Shown here in pieces: positions 39,201 to 46,285 of a stretch of DNA of 64,000 nt. A program made the translations under genes and the position numbers. The notes below the pieces were generated by a model. The model was not told where the DNA came from. It searched no databases and worked only from the letters and a program-made list of their open reading frames with translations. Each line of letters starts with the position of its first letter. Positions within the stretch are counted from its first letter, which is position 1. This stretch comes from Anaerolineae bacterium (GTDB taxonomy: Bacteria; Chloroflexota; Anaerolineae; Promineifilales; Promineifilaceae): assembly GCA_023954475.1 (NCBI GenBank), contig JAMLHW010000013.1, positions 82,648-146,647 on the forward strand, written 5' to 3'.

Positions 39201-39218
39201 GCGGGAGCTGATCAGTAA
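33243..39218 (+). CDS. Giant membrane protein: GT-C-like membrane domain fused to about 1250 residues of TPR repeats
   Basis: A 1991-aa protein. Residues 1-620 hold roughly 12 to 15 membrane helices with a large loop after the fourth or fifth (YKIDGDAYAVNSFSADALAGLP near 155), similar in feel to GT-C/ArnT-type glycosyltransferases, though no catalytic Asp-Glu motif can be fixed. A mixed linker (620-720) is followed by a long array of tetratricopeptide repeats to the C-terminus, with units such as AAYYFEAGTAYDPNDWQAVVGMAEV. It probably links glycan synthesis or transfer to protein recruitment. It lies 10 bp after femAB, in the middle of the glycan cluster. A long reverse frame at 36195-37601 is a codon-bias shadow. 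Confidence 0.85.
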   Translation: MDRLRTILNRPNWSRYFVALALIAVWLLVLIGMSRDMPLHVAGWITFLGLLITPGYLLGDIVTWRMRLDWIERLALALPLGVVILAIPGTMALLLHLTLTQLALGWMITSALVVVAWLIWGVRVPEDELPQRWGWDEIVLFLIIAVAFIAVVPTLNLYKIDGDAYAVNSFSADALAGLPLNETEPLFGTDLGPGVRMVFNQTLPLFYLWSHFSNIDPNTLIAAGSKAVIALWALFAAYIFGKAAGNGSRRFALFLVAVQFLVYLAAPFVRGDNVSLFFFERTNADKFMVPLTMLPVVFAFTFHWVRSGRRDAWLTAALATVAVSTIHPLIAAMLALALGAFGAFHLLFGLRDREVWRRVILVWGLIAVVMVLPFVQLFLSRGEAQLASSYPTTFEGWPIAERLLPVLPFYQTEGLDYYGPLPELSELDAGDAETTRSPILMWRFALNMDRQRLILYDINEYISDPSLILEPPYILALLLLPLLFWRIKRDIAAQFAVGVSLAVLFVMFNPLVTPLIGSFVMPWILWRFVWLLPYALIFALVTQRLLWLAGIVLRKLRLLPRRIDKPATLGFGYLTVIVLAGFLLWPGITANIKNLNYRVSFPFAFPTPEGLFDALNALTATEGSVTVLADQNMSVTLPAFVAKANIVAHRTPTTSEVFPADQQVEALQRLIDQNFFFNSDFLTSEHVAILEKYSADYIITTGGSNLDLQMRYTPDWFEWIADDGSHSLYRVTDAVFDTATVQGNTQLAAHNWDRAAYYFEAGTAYDPNDWQAVVGMAEVDRVRGNYEASLTRLQNAIARSGDSILYYRLGQLYAELGLLEESRLALEEVVAMWPHVARFHTELGDVCLAMGDEACAAEAYNASVAALKLPNESSQLLALGDIWRDKDRVDLALPYYEEAVDLQPSQYNLFVLGGAYRDLGQFDEADALLQDMRIAYPFSAEILIASADLQVNQENYAAAIDLYNRALWIQELKTQPSVDTRIALSQVLINAERFDEADAELNRTMRLDPYNAAVFRLKGDLYRTTNRVEDAIQAYQRAYELDPTQTVIYVALNDLMRRHGSKPAEVLALLQQAIEVNPDEPSLHLALGDQWQRLGDFEAAVEAYQVALNRLDAQADSQRQRPGSLEQSSAFAYVRLAGMHEDQGQLDPAMNYYQAAVAAAPETPWTQLLQGDALRRRNDLTGAQHAYENAIMYDADYVDAYVRLADLFYALGMDSAAAEMQDKAFEISISQLDEPVDVTTGSPNTVVLQAGGPVPVLESDEQFAPIAYYSAENNDTLTDQLIADDDQLGSSRLPARFNQVRDQADRTIQIYLQRIEQGERDNWAPAVLARYHKDVGDLYLAQFELDAAMEAYQNAIDLDPWWPEARLGLSEVLIEMGKFDDAEEQITAAVELAPGSVEAQIAHANMLDRRDQPDEALIVYHEIAQAHPGNERATLALARAWQTRERPESAARHFNATLAMNPGSADAYIGLAEIAMDAGSFEQAADMLQQALDADRQNINAYIRSGELAQQMGQPDEALDWFRQATNLPLSRQVTNITLLDALLQYGDYETALDYMQRGLAYRPDDAEILLRLGRTQRILGRFDDAQETLYKVRGLTPTDSRVQLELADLNIDRGRPEIAQLFYEQAIADDPGEATNYIAAGQLHIAQAQFDEAFAVLSLGIAKADETASLYRAIADLYLLLGDPDQALETLRDGIAELGETTDMLLNMGDYFTSRANFLQVEDRYNRALEADPDNAAVHAALGSTFLREETYDQALVHYERAVELDSASPTYNLDLANALEVMDRTDEAIAVYERTLALAPTSINTYVSLAAFYEAQGMLDDAQATFEQGLRMAPTSPQLLTPYTAFLLAQGDTETAMALLDQALGAAETADHLIARASVRRVLGQRDLVIADLNRALEIQPGAVSALLALGDLYHDEGDRESAALYYEQATELLPGLPAGYLRLGVLAAEVFDRDGALLYSDLARNAQPGVLTPPDSAGIRPTDAGADQ

Positions 39219-39272
39219 ACACGTTTGACACCCAGATTGTCAATTCTTGAATGTAAGCGGTAGTTGCAAACT

Positions 39273-40346
39273 ATGCGTCGATTGATTTTGTCTGTACTGT
39301 TATTGGGCGTTGGCTGGATCGTGCTGTTTCGGCCGATACAAGCCCAATCTGCCGGTTCTGTCGCCGATTTGTGGATCGATTTCAGCCTCGGTCCCCCACT
39401 CGTCGATCTGTTCAACGAAGCGGCACGCCCGGACGACATCGCTCGCATCGAAAACATCAGCCAGATTCGCATGCTAGAAAATGTGACAACCGGACGCAGG
39501 CTGGTCGTTTTCAAATCGGTAGAGGAAGCGGCCGAATTTCTGCCCCGGTACGCCGACGAGATCGATATTGTTGGCTACAACCTGGAAAACGGCCTTCCCA
39601 ATCCGGCCGAAGAGCAGGCCGATCCGGTTGCCAGCGTACAGCGCATGCGTGAACTGGTCGATCAATATGATCTCGAGCTGATGATGGGGCCGGACCGCCA
39701 ATTTGCGCTGGAGTACGGGGCACAGATGGCCCCTTTCGTCGATTTGATGGTGCTCCAGGTGCAGCGGGCGCAGACCGAGCCGCAAACTGTCATCGACTTT
39801 GTCGTGCCGATGGTACAGCAGTTACGGGCGGCCAATCCCGACATCGAAATCAGTATGCAAATTCGCACTGAAGGCGATGTGACCGACTTGATTGGTTTGA
39901 CTGATATGCTCAAGGGTGAATTGGATGGCTTGTCGATCCTGACCAGTTTGGAGACGACGGCGACGGCGACGGAGTTGCTGACGACCTTGCGTCCGCCGGC
40001 GAGCGATGAACTGACGGAAGAGGAAGTGGCGCAGTTGGCTGCAGAACGGCAGGCGTTGGAAGCGGAAGGGTTGGCTGCGGCGGCTGGTGAAAATGGCATT
40101 GTTATCCAGCCGATTCCTTCGGCCGATTCCGATGCCGGATCGCCTGCTGATAACGCTGCGCAAACATCAATGGAGAATTCGGCCGAAACCGAACCGACAT
40201 CCACCAGTGACGCTGACATATTGCCCGGAAGTGGCAATGCCTCCTGGATTCTCGCCATTGTCGGCGTCCTTATTCTCGCAGCGGCAGCGGCAGCATTCTT
40301 GGCACTGCGCACGGACACACCGACACGTCCCAAAGGCCGTATTTAA
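39273..40346 (+). CDS. Secreted protein with C-terminal membrane anchor, unknown function
   Basis: From the ATG at 39273 the 357-aa product has a Sec signal (MRRLILSVLLLG to QAQSAG). The mature N-terminal domain of about 210 residues has alternating strands and helices (DIARIENISQIRML, EIDIVGYNLENGLPNPAEEQ, FVDLMVLQVQRAQTEPQ) suggestive of a TIM-barrel-like, glycosidase-related fold, but I see no catalytic motif I can name. A Thr/Ser/Glu-rich stalk leads to one C-terminal helix (ASWILAIVGVLILAAAAAAF) and a basic tail, an anchor reminiscent of sorting signals. It is encoded within the glycan cluster, 54 bp after the TPR giant. Confidence 0.7.
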   Translation: MRRLILSVLLLGVGWIVLFRPIQAQSAGSVADLWIDFSLGPPLVDLFNEAARPDDIARIENISQIRMLENVTTGRRLVVFKSVEEAAEFLPRYADEIDIVGYNLENGLPNPAEEQADPVASVQRMRELVDQYDLELMMGPDRQFALEYGAQMAPFVDLMVLQVQRAQTEPQTVIDFVVPMVQQLRAANPDIEISMQIRTEGDVTDLIGLTDMLKGELDGLSILTSLETTATATELLTTLRPPASDELTEEEVAQLAAERQALEAEGLAAAAGENGIVIQPIPSADSDAGSPADNAAQTSMENSAETEPTSTSDADILPGSGNASWILAIVGVLILAAAAAAFLALRTDTPTRPKGRI

Positions 40347-40362
40347 GTGCTCTGGCTGACAT

Positions 40363-41616
40363 ATGAATGACACAGTCGGCCACGGCTCCAAACCGGCGCA
40401 TTCCCGTTGGGCTGCCCTCGCTCCGGCGCTCGAATCGCGCAATTTTCGCCTTTTTTGGTTCGCTCAACTGATTTCCACCATCGGCACATCGCTGCACGTC
40501 GCAGCTGAAGGGTATTTGATCTACGACATCACCGACTCGACATTCTGGCTCGGTGCAGTCGGGTTTATCGCGCTGCTGCCGGTGCTGCCGATTTCGCTGG
40601 TCGGCGGCGTGCTCATCGACCGTTTGCCGCGCCGCAAGTTGATCATCATTACGCAATCGTTGTTGGCGGTGCAGGCATTGGTGTTTGGTTTGCTGGCAAT
40701 TTTCGGCCGATTAGAACTGTGGAATCTGCTCCTGCTTTACTTCATCTTCGGCGCCATTCTGGCTATCGACAATCCGGCACGACGCGCTTTCCTCGTCAAC
40801 CTCGTCTCCGAGGACCAACTAGCCAACGCCGTCGCTCTCAATGCCACCCTGTTCAACTTCGCCAGTGTCGTCGGTTTTGCGCTGGCGGGCTTGCTCATCG
40901 CGACCGTCGGTGCGGGCAGCACGATGATCATCAATGCGATCACCTATGCGTTTCCCATTCTAGCGCTGCTGGCGATTCGCGTGCCTAACATCAGCCAGGA
41001 TGCCGAACGCGGCAAGATCGGCGTCGCCATGGCTGAGGGATTCACGACGCTGTTCAAACAACCGGCTGTGTTGATCGTCATCACGATTATGGCCGTTGTC
41101 GGTGGTCTGGCGTATCCGGCGCTGTTTGGCTTAATGCCTGCTTATGCCAAAGACGTCATGCAAACGGACTCGGTTGGCCTGGGCATCTTGCTCGCGGCGA
41201 CGGCGTTGGGTTCGGTATTGGGCACTGTGGTAACGGCGCGGGTCGGCATTCGCCACAGAGGGCGCAATTTGATTGTCGCAGCGCTGTTCCTGCCGTTATT
41301 GGTCATCGTTTTTGCCTGGGCGCCGTCGTTCTGGTCTGCTTGTCTGGCGCTTGTGGGCGGCGGTATTTTGTTGCTGGTTGTGCAGAGTTTGGCGATTACA
41401 CTGGTGCAGGTCAATATTGCGGATCGGGTGCGTGGCCGCGTCATGAGCATTTACAGCATTTTGCACGCGGGCGCGGATACGGGCAGTAATCTCGTCGTCG
41501 GCACACTGGCCGGGCCGCTCGGCTTGCCGTTTGCATTGTCTGTCGGCGGTGGCGTAGCATTGACTTATGCCGTTGTGGTCATGTTGTTTTTTGGCGCGAT
41601 ACGGAAACTGGATTGA
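40363..41616 (+). CDS. MFS transporter (EntS-like MFS_3)
   Basis: A 417-aa protein with 12 predicted membrane helices. NFRLFWFAQLISTIGTSLHVAA near residue 25 is the family opening, GGVLIDRLPRRKLIII near 80 is the conserved loop 2-3 motif of MFS proteins, and AIDNPARRAFLVNLVSEDQLANAVALN near 130 marks the EntS-like drug or siderophore exporter group. The ATG at 40363 fits this N-terminus. The exported compound is unknown. Its place between the glycan genes and an aminotransferase gene suggests export of a small molecule or precursor. The stop and the next start share one base (TGATG). Confidence 0.88.
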   Translation: MNDTVGHGSKPAHSRWAALAPALESRNFRLFWFAQLISTIGTSLHVAAEGYLIYDITDSTFWLGAVGFIALLPVLPISLVGGVLIDRLPRRKLIIITQSLLAVQALVFGLLAIFGRLELWNLLLLYFIFGAILAIDNPARRAFLVNLVSEDQLANAVALNATLFNFASVVGFALAGLLIATVGAGSTMIINAITYAFPILALLAIRVPNISQDAERGKIGVAMAEGFTTLFKQPAVLIVITIMAVVGGLAYPALFGLMPAYAKDVMQTDSVGLGILLAATALGSVLGTVVTARVGIRHRGRNLIVAALFLPLLVIVFAWAPSFWSACLALVGGGILLLVVQSLAITLVQVNIADRVRGRVMSIYSILHAGADTGSNLVVGTLAGPLGLPFALSVGGGVALTYAVVVMLFFGAIRKLD

Positions 41617-42791
41617 TGGCTCTGCGACATTTGCCCCCCACGGCGACGCCGCTGACGCCGGCACAATGGCGTGCCGGTTTGCGACCGGGTGACGGTGCGC
41701 TGCAGCGTTTTTCGGCCGAAATCAGCACTTATCTCGGTGGACCACCCTGTTTCACCGCGTCATCAGGGCGCACAGCGCTCAGTTTGGCACTGCGAGCGCT
41801 GCACGCCGTCGCGCCGGAACGCGACGAAGTTATCCTGCCAGCCTATACATGTCCGTCTCTGGGCAAAGTCATTCTCGATCTCGACTTGCGGCCACGCCTG
41901 GTCGACCTGTCGTCACAGACATTGCGCTATGAACCTGAAGTTCTCACTGCCACGCTCAATGACGCGACATTGGCTGTGATTGTGGTGCATCCGTTCGGCG
42001 TGCCGCAGCCGGTTGCGGCGATCAGGCAACTGGTTCAGGCTACGGGCGCGTTCATCATTGAAGATGCGGCCCAGGCACTCGGTGCCCGGCAAAATGGGCT
42101 ACCGGTCGGCGTGCAGGGGGACGTCGGTTTATTCAGTCTGGGGCCGGGCAAACCGCTTGCGACGGGTGGTGGCGGCATTCTGTGTGTCAATAATCCGGAA
42201 TTGGTGGAGGCGGTGCAGTGGGCCTGGGGCGCTTCGGCCGAAAATAATGCCAATCTCACTGCCATGCTGCGTTTGACCTTTTTCTCAACGGCATTTCGGC
42301 CGTTTCCCTGGTGGCTGGCGCGGCGACTGGGTGCGCAGCAAGTCGGCAATAGCGAAAAGGCGATGGGCTATGCCATGAGTGATTTGTCCCCGGCGCAGGC
42401 AGCGGTCGGCGTGGCGTTGTTACCTCATCTCGATGCGATCAATGCCGCACGACGTGCAAAAGCGGCGCAATTGCAGCGCCTTTTAGTCGACATGGATGGC
42501 GTATGGGTGCCGGATGCGGACGAATCGGCCGAGTCGATTTATTTGCGCCTGCCGCTTCTCGTCGCTGAGCAAGCGCGTCGCGAGCGATTGTTTGCTGCAT
42601 TGTCACAAGCGGGAATCGGTGTGGGGAAGATGTGGCATCGGCCGATGGCCGCCGTTTTTCCTGAGCTGGATGACGGTACCTATCCCGGCGCAGTCTTTGT
42701 CGCTGACCATTTGCTCACGTTGCCGACGCACCATTTTGTGACTGAGGACGATATCGGCCGAATAGGCAGGCTGATCCAACAAACACAATAA
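41616..42791 (+). CDS. DegT/DnrJ/EryC1/StrS family aminotransferase
   Basis: A 391-aa PLP enzyme of the sugar aminotransferase family; the ATG at 41616 is preferred over TTG at 41613. SSGRTALSLALRAL near residue 47 and VILPAYTCPSLGKVI near 72 bind the cofactor phosphate. FIIEDAAQALGARQNG near 145 contains the Asp-Ala-Ala-Gln ring contacts, and SLGPGKPLATGGGG near 173 holds the Schiff-base Lys. It transfers an amino group to a keto-sugar, or may be one of the non-sugar members. It closes the rightward cluster and converges, 12 bp apart, with the esterase gene. Four palindrome copies lie inside. Confidence 0.9.
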   Translation: MALRHLPPTATPLTPAQWRAGLRPGDGALQRFSAEISTYLGGPPCFTASSGRTALSLALRALHAVAPERDEVILPAYTCPSLGKVILDLDLRPRLVDLSSQTLRYEPEVLTATLNDATLAVIVVHPFGVPQPVAAIRQLVQATGAFIIEDAAQALGARQNGLPVGVQGDVGLFSLGPGKPLATGGGGILCVNNPELVEAVQWAWGASAENNANLTAMLRLTFFSTAFRPFPWWLARRLGAQQVGNSEKAMGYAMSDLSPAQAAVGVALLPHLDAINAARRAKAAQLQRLLVDMDGVWVPDADESAESIYLRLPLLVAEQARRERLFAALSQAGIGVGKMWHRPMAAVFPELDDGTYPGAVFVADHLLTLPTHHFVTEDDIGRIGRLIQQTQ

Positions 42792-42803
42792 GATGCACAG
42801 ACG

Positions 42804-43670
42804 TTACAAATGTCGCGGAATCAGGAAATGCAAGGCAGCGGGGAGTCGTCGCGCCCACGCTGCTTCACGGTGTCGCGCCCACTGTTCTTCAACGTACAAG
42901 ACATCGCGCAATGGATGATACCCTTTGCGGTGCAGCATCCGATACAGGCGACGTACATCGCGATAAAAGTAACGTGACCGCATCAAAGGGCGGTCGATAA
43001 AGTCGGCGTATTCGCGCGTACCGGCGTCGAGATAAATTTTGCCGGGAATTTTCGGCATTTCTTCCACCAGATCAAAGATTTTACCCCCGCCAAACCAGAG
43101 CGACGGACTCATTAAGCCCACTTGTCCAAATGTTTCTTGTCGCGTCAGAAAAGCGTAGAGGCTGATCAGGCCACCGAGCGATGATCCCATAATGCTCGTA
43201 TTTTGGCGATCTGTCAGTGTGCGAAAATCGCGGTCGATAGCGGGTTTGAGCGTGTCGATGATGAAATCGAGGTAAGCGTCACCGCGTCCTCCGTCAAAAT
43301 GCTCACTGGCATAGGGGCTGTATTCGTCGTTGCGCTGTGACTCGGCGTTGTTGACACCAACAATGATGGCTTCATACCCCTGGGTTGCCAGCTTTTCCAT
43401 CGTCTCGTCCACTTTCCAGTCGTCGACGAAAGCGGTGACATGGTCGAACAAATTCTGACCGTCTTGCATATAAATGACCGGATAGCGCCTTTGGCTCGTG
43501 TTGTATGACGGCGGTAAGTAGACGACAACATGGCGTCTGTTGTTTAACTGAGGACTATAAACATCTGGTCCGATTAGCACGTTGCCGACCACGCTATGGT
43601 AATCGGATGAATAGTATTGCAGATAGGGACGCCAGTTTATGTCCGCGATTATGGAGGTTGTAGGCTGCAT
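42804..43670 (-). CDS. Alpha/beta-hydrolase esterase (esterase D/IroE-like)
   Basis: A 288-aa protein. RRHVVVYLPPSYN near residue 45 and RRYPVIYMQDGQNLFD near 60 are typical of the esterase D/IroE fold. SIMGSSLGGLISLY near 158 is the GxSxGG nucleophile elbow. The acid residue is probably in YLDAGTREY near 215 and the His in a C-terminal HRKGYH near 252. No signal peptide, so cytoplasmic. It is followed upstream by an ATP-grasp gene on the same strand, 24 bp apart, so the two likely share a transcript. Substrate unknown. Confidence 0.88.
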   Translation of the reverse strand: MQPTTSIIADINWRPYLQYYSSDYHSVVGNVLIGPDVYSPQLNNRRHVVVYLPPSYNTSQRRYPVIYMQDGQNLFDHVTAFVDDWKVDETMEKLATQGYEAIIVGVNNAESQRNDEYSPYASEHFDGGRGDAYLDFIIDTLKPAIDRDFRTLTDRQNTSIMGSSLGGLISLYAFLTRQETFGQVGLMSPSLWFGGGKIFDLVEEMPKIPGKIYLDAGTREYADFIDRPLMRSRYFYRDVRRLYRMLHRKGYHPLRDVLYVEEQWARHREAAWARRLPAALHFLIPRHL

Positions 43671-43694
43671 TGCAATCTGGGAGGTGTCTGTTGT

Positions 43695-44900
43695 TTATTG
43701 GGGAGCACGATCCAATGGCGGAGCGACGGCCAGGAAATCATGGGCAAAACGCTGTGCATAATGGTCAAGCAGGGCGGCGACACGATTCGCATCGGCCGAA
43801 ACGACGACAAGTCCTGCATGGTGTTTCTTGTCCATGCGCCACCATACTTCGGGATCGTTGTAGGCGCTCAAATCGGGGTATTCCTGTCGCGCCAGACAGA
43901 CGAGAATGCCGGCATATTCATCTTTGAGTGGCGGCAAAACATACTGTTCACCTTTGGCAAGTGCCACTTCCAGCCTTGCCCATTCGCGCCACAGGTTGAC
44001 ACCGGCAGCGCCTTCCGGCAATTTGTCGACGCCGGCACCGCCGACACGGGCCGCAGTCTCCAGAAAGTAATAGGCACCATCGTCGTGTGAGCGGATAAAT
44101 TCGGTGTGCATGACGCCGTTGATCATACCGAGGGCGGCGGTAACTTCCTGATTATGTTGGAGCAGGGCGTGTGATTCGGCCGAATCCCGATCCAGAACCC
44201 GTGAGATAAACACCCCGCCGTCATGCGCGACATTGATGGGAGGCCACCCGTACTTCTGTGCCACAGCAAAAAGCACCTCACCACCCCAAACAATCGAATC
44301 GACGTGGTAGACATCACCGGGCACAAATTGCTCCAGGACGAAATGTGATTGTTCATCACCTAATTCGTTGAGCCAGTGCCATACTTCGCCGGAATTGGTG
44401 CATTTCTTGATACCCATCGCACCTGCTTCAGCACGCGGTTTCAATGCCCACGGAGCAGGAACGGTTTCCATAAATGTGTGCAGCCGACCGTAGCTGAACG
44501 GCGGTGTAAATGCAGGCACGCGCACGCCGCCGCGCTGCGCCTGTTGGCGCATTGCCAGCTTGTCGCGAAAATAGCGGGTCGTCGTTTCACCCATGCCGGA
44601 CAGGCGCAAATGCTCGCGCAGTGCCGCTGCAGTCGGCACGTCGTAATCATCGAGCGGCACAATCCGGTCGATCTCGCGCTCACGCATCAAATAGCTGACA
44701 GCGTTGGTAATATCGGGCTGCGTGTGTAGTGACGGCATCAGAAAACGTTCATCAATGCTGTCGAGCGGCCACGCTTCGTCTTTGATTTTTTCACGTGTTA
44801 CCAAAATGACATATGCGCCCTGGCGTTTGGCTTCTTCGAGAAAGAGCGAGCCTTTGAAGTAGCTCGCCAGACAGAGAATAATCGGCTGTGATCCGTGCAT
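43695..44900 (-). CDS. ATP-grasp domain protein
   Basis: A 401-aa protein with an N-terminal pre-ATP-grasp region (PIILCLASYFKG then ILVTREKIKDEAWP), a central nucleotide-binding region FRDKLAMRQQAQRGGVRVPAF near 110 and PWALKPRAEAGAMGIKKC near 150, and FLETAARVGGAGVDKL near 280 with the Mg-binding acidic residue and the following Arg. ATP-grasp enzymes join a carboxylate to an amine or thiol through an acyl phosphate. It is divergent from the carboxylate-amine ligase gene, and the esterase lies downstream. The trio could build and hydrolyse a peptide-like product. Confidence 0.85.
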   Translation of the reverse strand: MHGSQPIILCLASYFKGSLFLEEAKRQGAYVILVTREKIKDEAWPLDSIDERFLMPSLHTQPDITNAVSYLMREREIDRIVPLDDYDVPTAAALREHLRLSGMGETTTRYFRDKLAMRQQAQRGGVRVPAFTPPFSYGRLHTFMETVPAPWALKPRAEAGAMGIKKCTNSGEVWHWLNELGDEQSHFVLEQFVPGDVYHVDSIVWGGEVLFAVAQKYGWPPINVAHDGGVFISRVLDRDSAESHALLQHNQEVTAALGMINGVMHTEFIRSHDDGAYYFLETAARVGGAGVDKLPEGAAGVNLWREWARLEVALAKGEQYVLPPLKDEYAGILVCLARQEYPDLSAYNDPEVWWRMDKKHHAGLVVVSADANRVAALLDHYAQRFAHDFLAVAPPLDRAPQ

Positions 44901-44930
44901 AGTGGTTGACCTTGCTTAAATGTGAGGGGG

Positions 44931-44936
44931 ATTATA
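44931..44936 (-). promoter_or_regulatory. Extended -10 promoter of the ATP-grasp gene
   Basis: On the minus strand TGG-TATAAT lies about 31 bp upstream of the ATG at 44900. The -35 region is weak, consistent with an extended -10 (TGN) promoter. Confidence 0.45.
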
Positions 44937-44968
44937 CCAAAAGTTGTCTATCAGTGATCGGCACATCC

Positions 44969-44998
44969 TTGCTATTGAGCGGGTATTCCTCCTATAAT
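44969..44998 (+). promoter_or_regulatory. Promoter of the carboxylate-amine ligase gene
   Basis: TTGCTA at 44969-44974 and a perfect TATAAT at 44993-44998 are 18 bp apart. A short hairpin AACCC/GGGTT lies downstream at about 45010-45027, then AAAGGAG 9 bp before the ATG at 45084. Confidence 0.6.
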
Positions 44999-45083
44999 GC
45001 GACATGCCGTAACCCCGATAATGGGTTGAGTATGATAATCGACCGAATAGACCAGTAATCTGACCAAAAAAGGAGCATATTGC

Positions 45084-46250
45084 ATGAGTTATTCACCGCC
45101 TCCCTTGACGCTAGGAATCGAAGAAGAATATCAGATCATCAATCCTGAAACGCGCAATCTGCACTCCTACATAACCGAGCTAATCGCTGAAGACTCACGG
45201 CGCGAGACAAAACTCGACTTGAAGCCAGAATTCATGCAGTCGCAAGTCGAAGTTGGAAGCCATCCGTGCCGCAACGTTAAAGAAATTCGTGCCGAAATCA
45301 TCCGGTTGCGTCGCGCCACATGCGAGATGGCGCGCAATAACGGATTGCGCATCGTCGCCGCATCGACACACCCGTTTGCCCGTTGGGATGAACAAAATAT
45401 CACTGAAGGGATTCGCTACAAGGAACTGCTAGATGACATGCAAGGCGTCGCCCGCCGCTTGTTGATCTTTGGGATGCACGTCCATGTCGGCTTTGGGCAC
45501 AAGACCAATCCCGAAAACAAAGACCTCATGATCGAGATCATGAATCAGGCGCGCTATTTTATTCCCCATCTATTGGCGCTTTCTACCAGCTCGCCATTTT
45601 GGCATGGACGCAAGACCGGACTCAAATCATATCGCAGCGTGATCTTTGAATCACTTCCCCGTACGGGTATTCCCTACGCGTTTAAGTCCTGGGCAGAATT
45701 TCATCGCTATGAGCAGACACTGGATCGCGTCGGATCGTTCGGCAAAGGTGACAGGGTAGCCAAAATATGGTGGGATATTCGGCCCCATCCAATCTACGAT
45801 ACACTCGAATTTCGTATCTGCGACATATGTACCCGCGTGGATGAAGCTGTATGTTTGACGGCATTGTTCCAGGCGATTGTTGCCAAGCTGCTCAAATTGC
45901 GCCGCCAAAATCTGTCCTGGCGTGACTACCAACAATATCATGTCTCGGAAAACAAATGGCGTGCGGTGCGCTATGGCATTCACGGCAACTTGATCGACTT
46001 CGGTATCGAAGAAGAGCGCCCCTTCCACTTTTTAATTGAGGAGCTGCTTGAATTTGTCGATGACGTTGTCGATGAATTGGGCAGCCGCTCGGAAGTCGCC
46101 TATGTGCGCACGATGCTGCGCGACGGTACCAGTGCCGATCGTCAATTGCGCGTTTTCAATGCACTGGGAGGAACCGACGGCGATCAAGATGCGCTCAATG
46201 CGGTTGTCGATTACTTGATTGAGGACACAGAATTGGGGATTTGGGATTGA
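45084..46250 (+). CDS. Carboxylate-amine ligase, GCS2/YbdK family
   Basis: A 388-aa protein. LGIEEEYQIINPETRNLH at the N-terminus, EFMQSQVEVGSHPC near residue 50, FGMHVHVGFGHKTN near 130 and RICDICTRVDEAVCLTALF near 250 are the core blocks of the GCS2 (glutamate-cysteine-ligase type 2) family. YbdK-like members make a weak gamma-glutamylcysteine or an unknown amide. It has its own promoter and a strong Shine-Dalgarno. It is divergent from the ATP-grasp gene. No iterated palindrome lies in the gene; the nearest copies are about 0.9 kb to its left and 0.6 kb to its right. Confidence 0.9.
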   Translation: MSYSPPPLTLGIEEEYQIINPETRNLHSYITELIAEDSRRETKLDLKPEFMQSQVEVGSHPCRNVKEIRAEIIRLRRATCEMARNNGLRIVAASTHPFARWDEQNITEGIRYKELLDDMQGVARRLLIFGMHVHVGFGHKTNPENKDLMIEIMNQARYFIPHLLALSTSSPFWHGRKTGLKSYRSVIFESLPRTGIPYAFKSWAEFHRYEQTLDRVGSFGKGDRVAKIWWDIRPHPIYDTLEFRICDICTRVDEAVCLTALFQAIVAKLLKLRRQNLSWRDYQQYHVSENKWRAVRYGIHGNLIDFGIEEERPFHFLIEELLEFVDDVVDELGSRSEVAYVRTMLRDGTSADRQLRVFNALGGTDGDQDALNAVVDYLIEDTELGIWD

Positions 46251-46285
46251 AACTGGTTCGAGCTCCTAATCCGGTTATTGACGGT

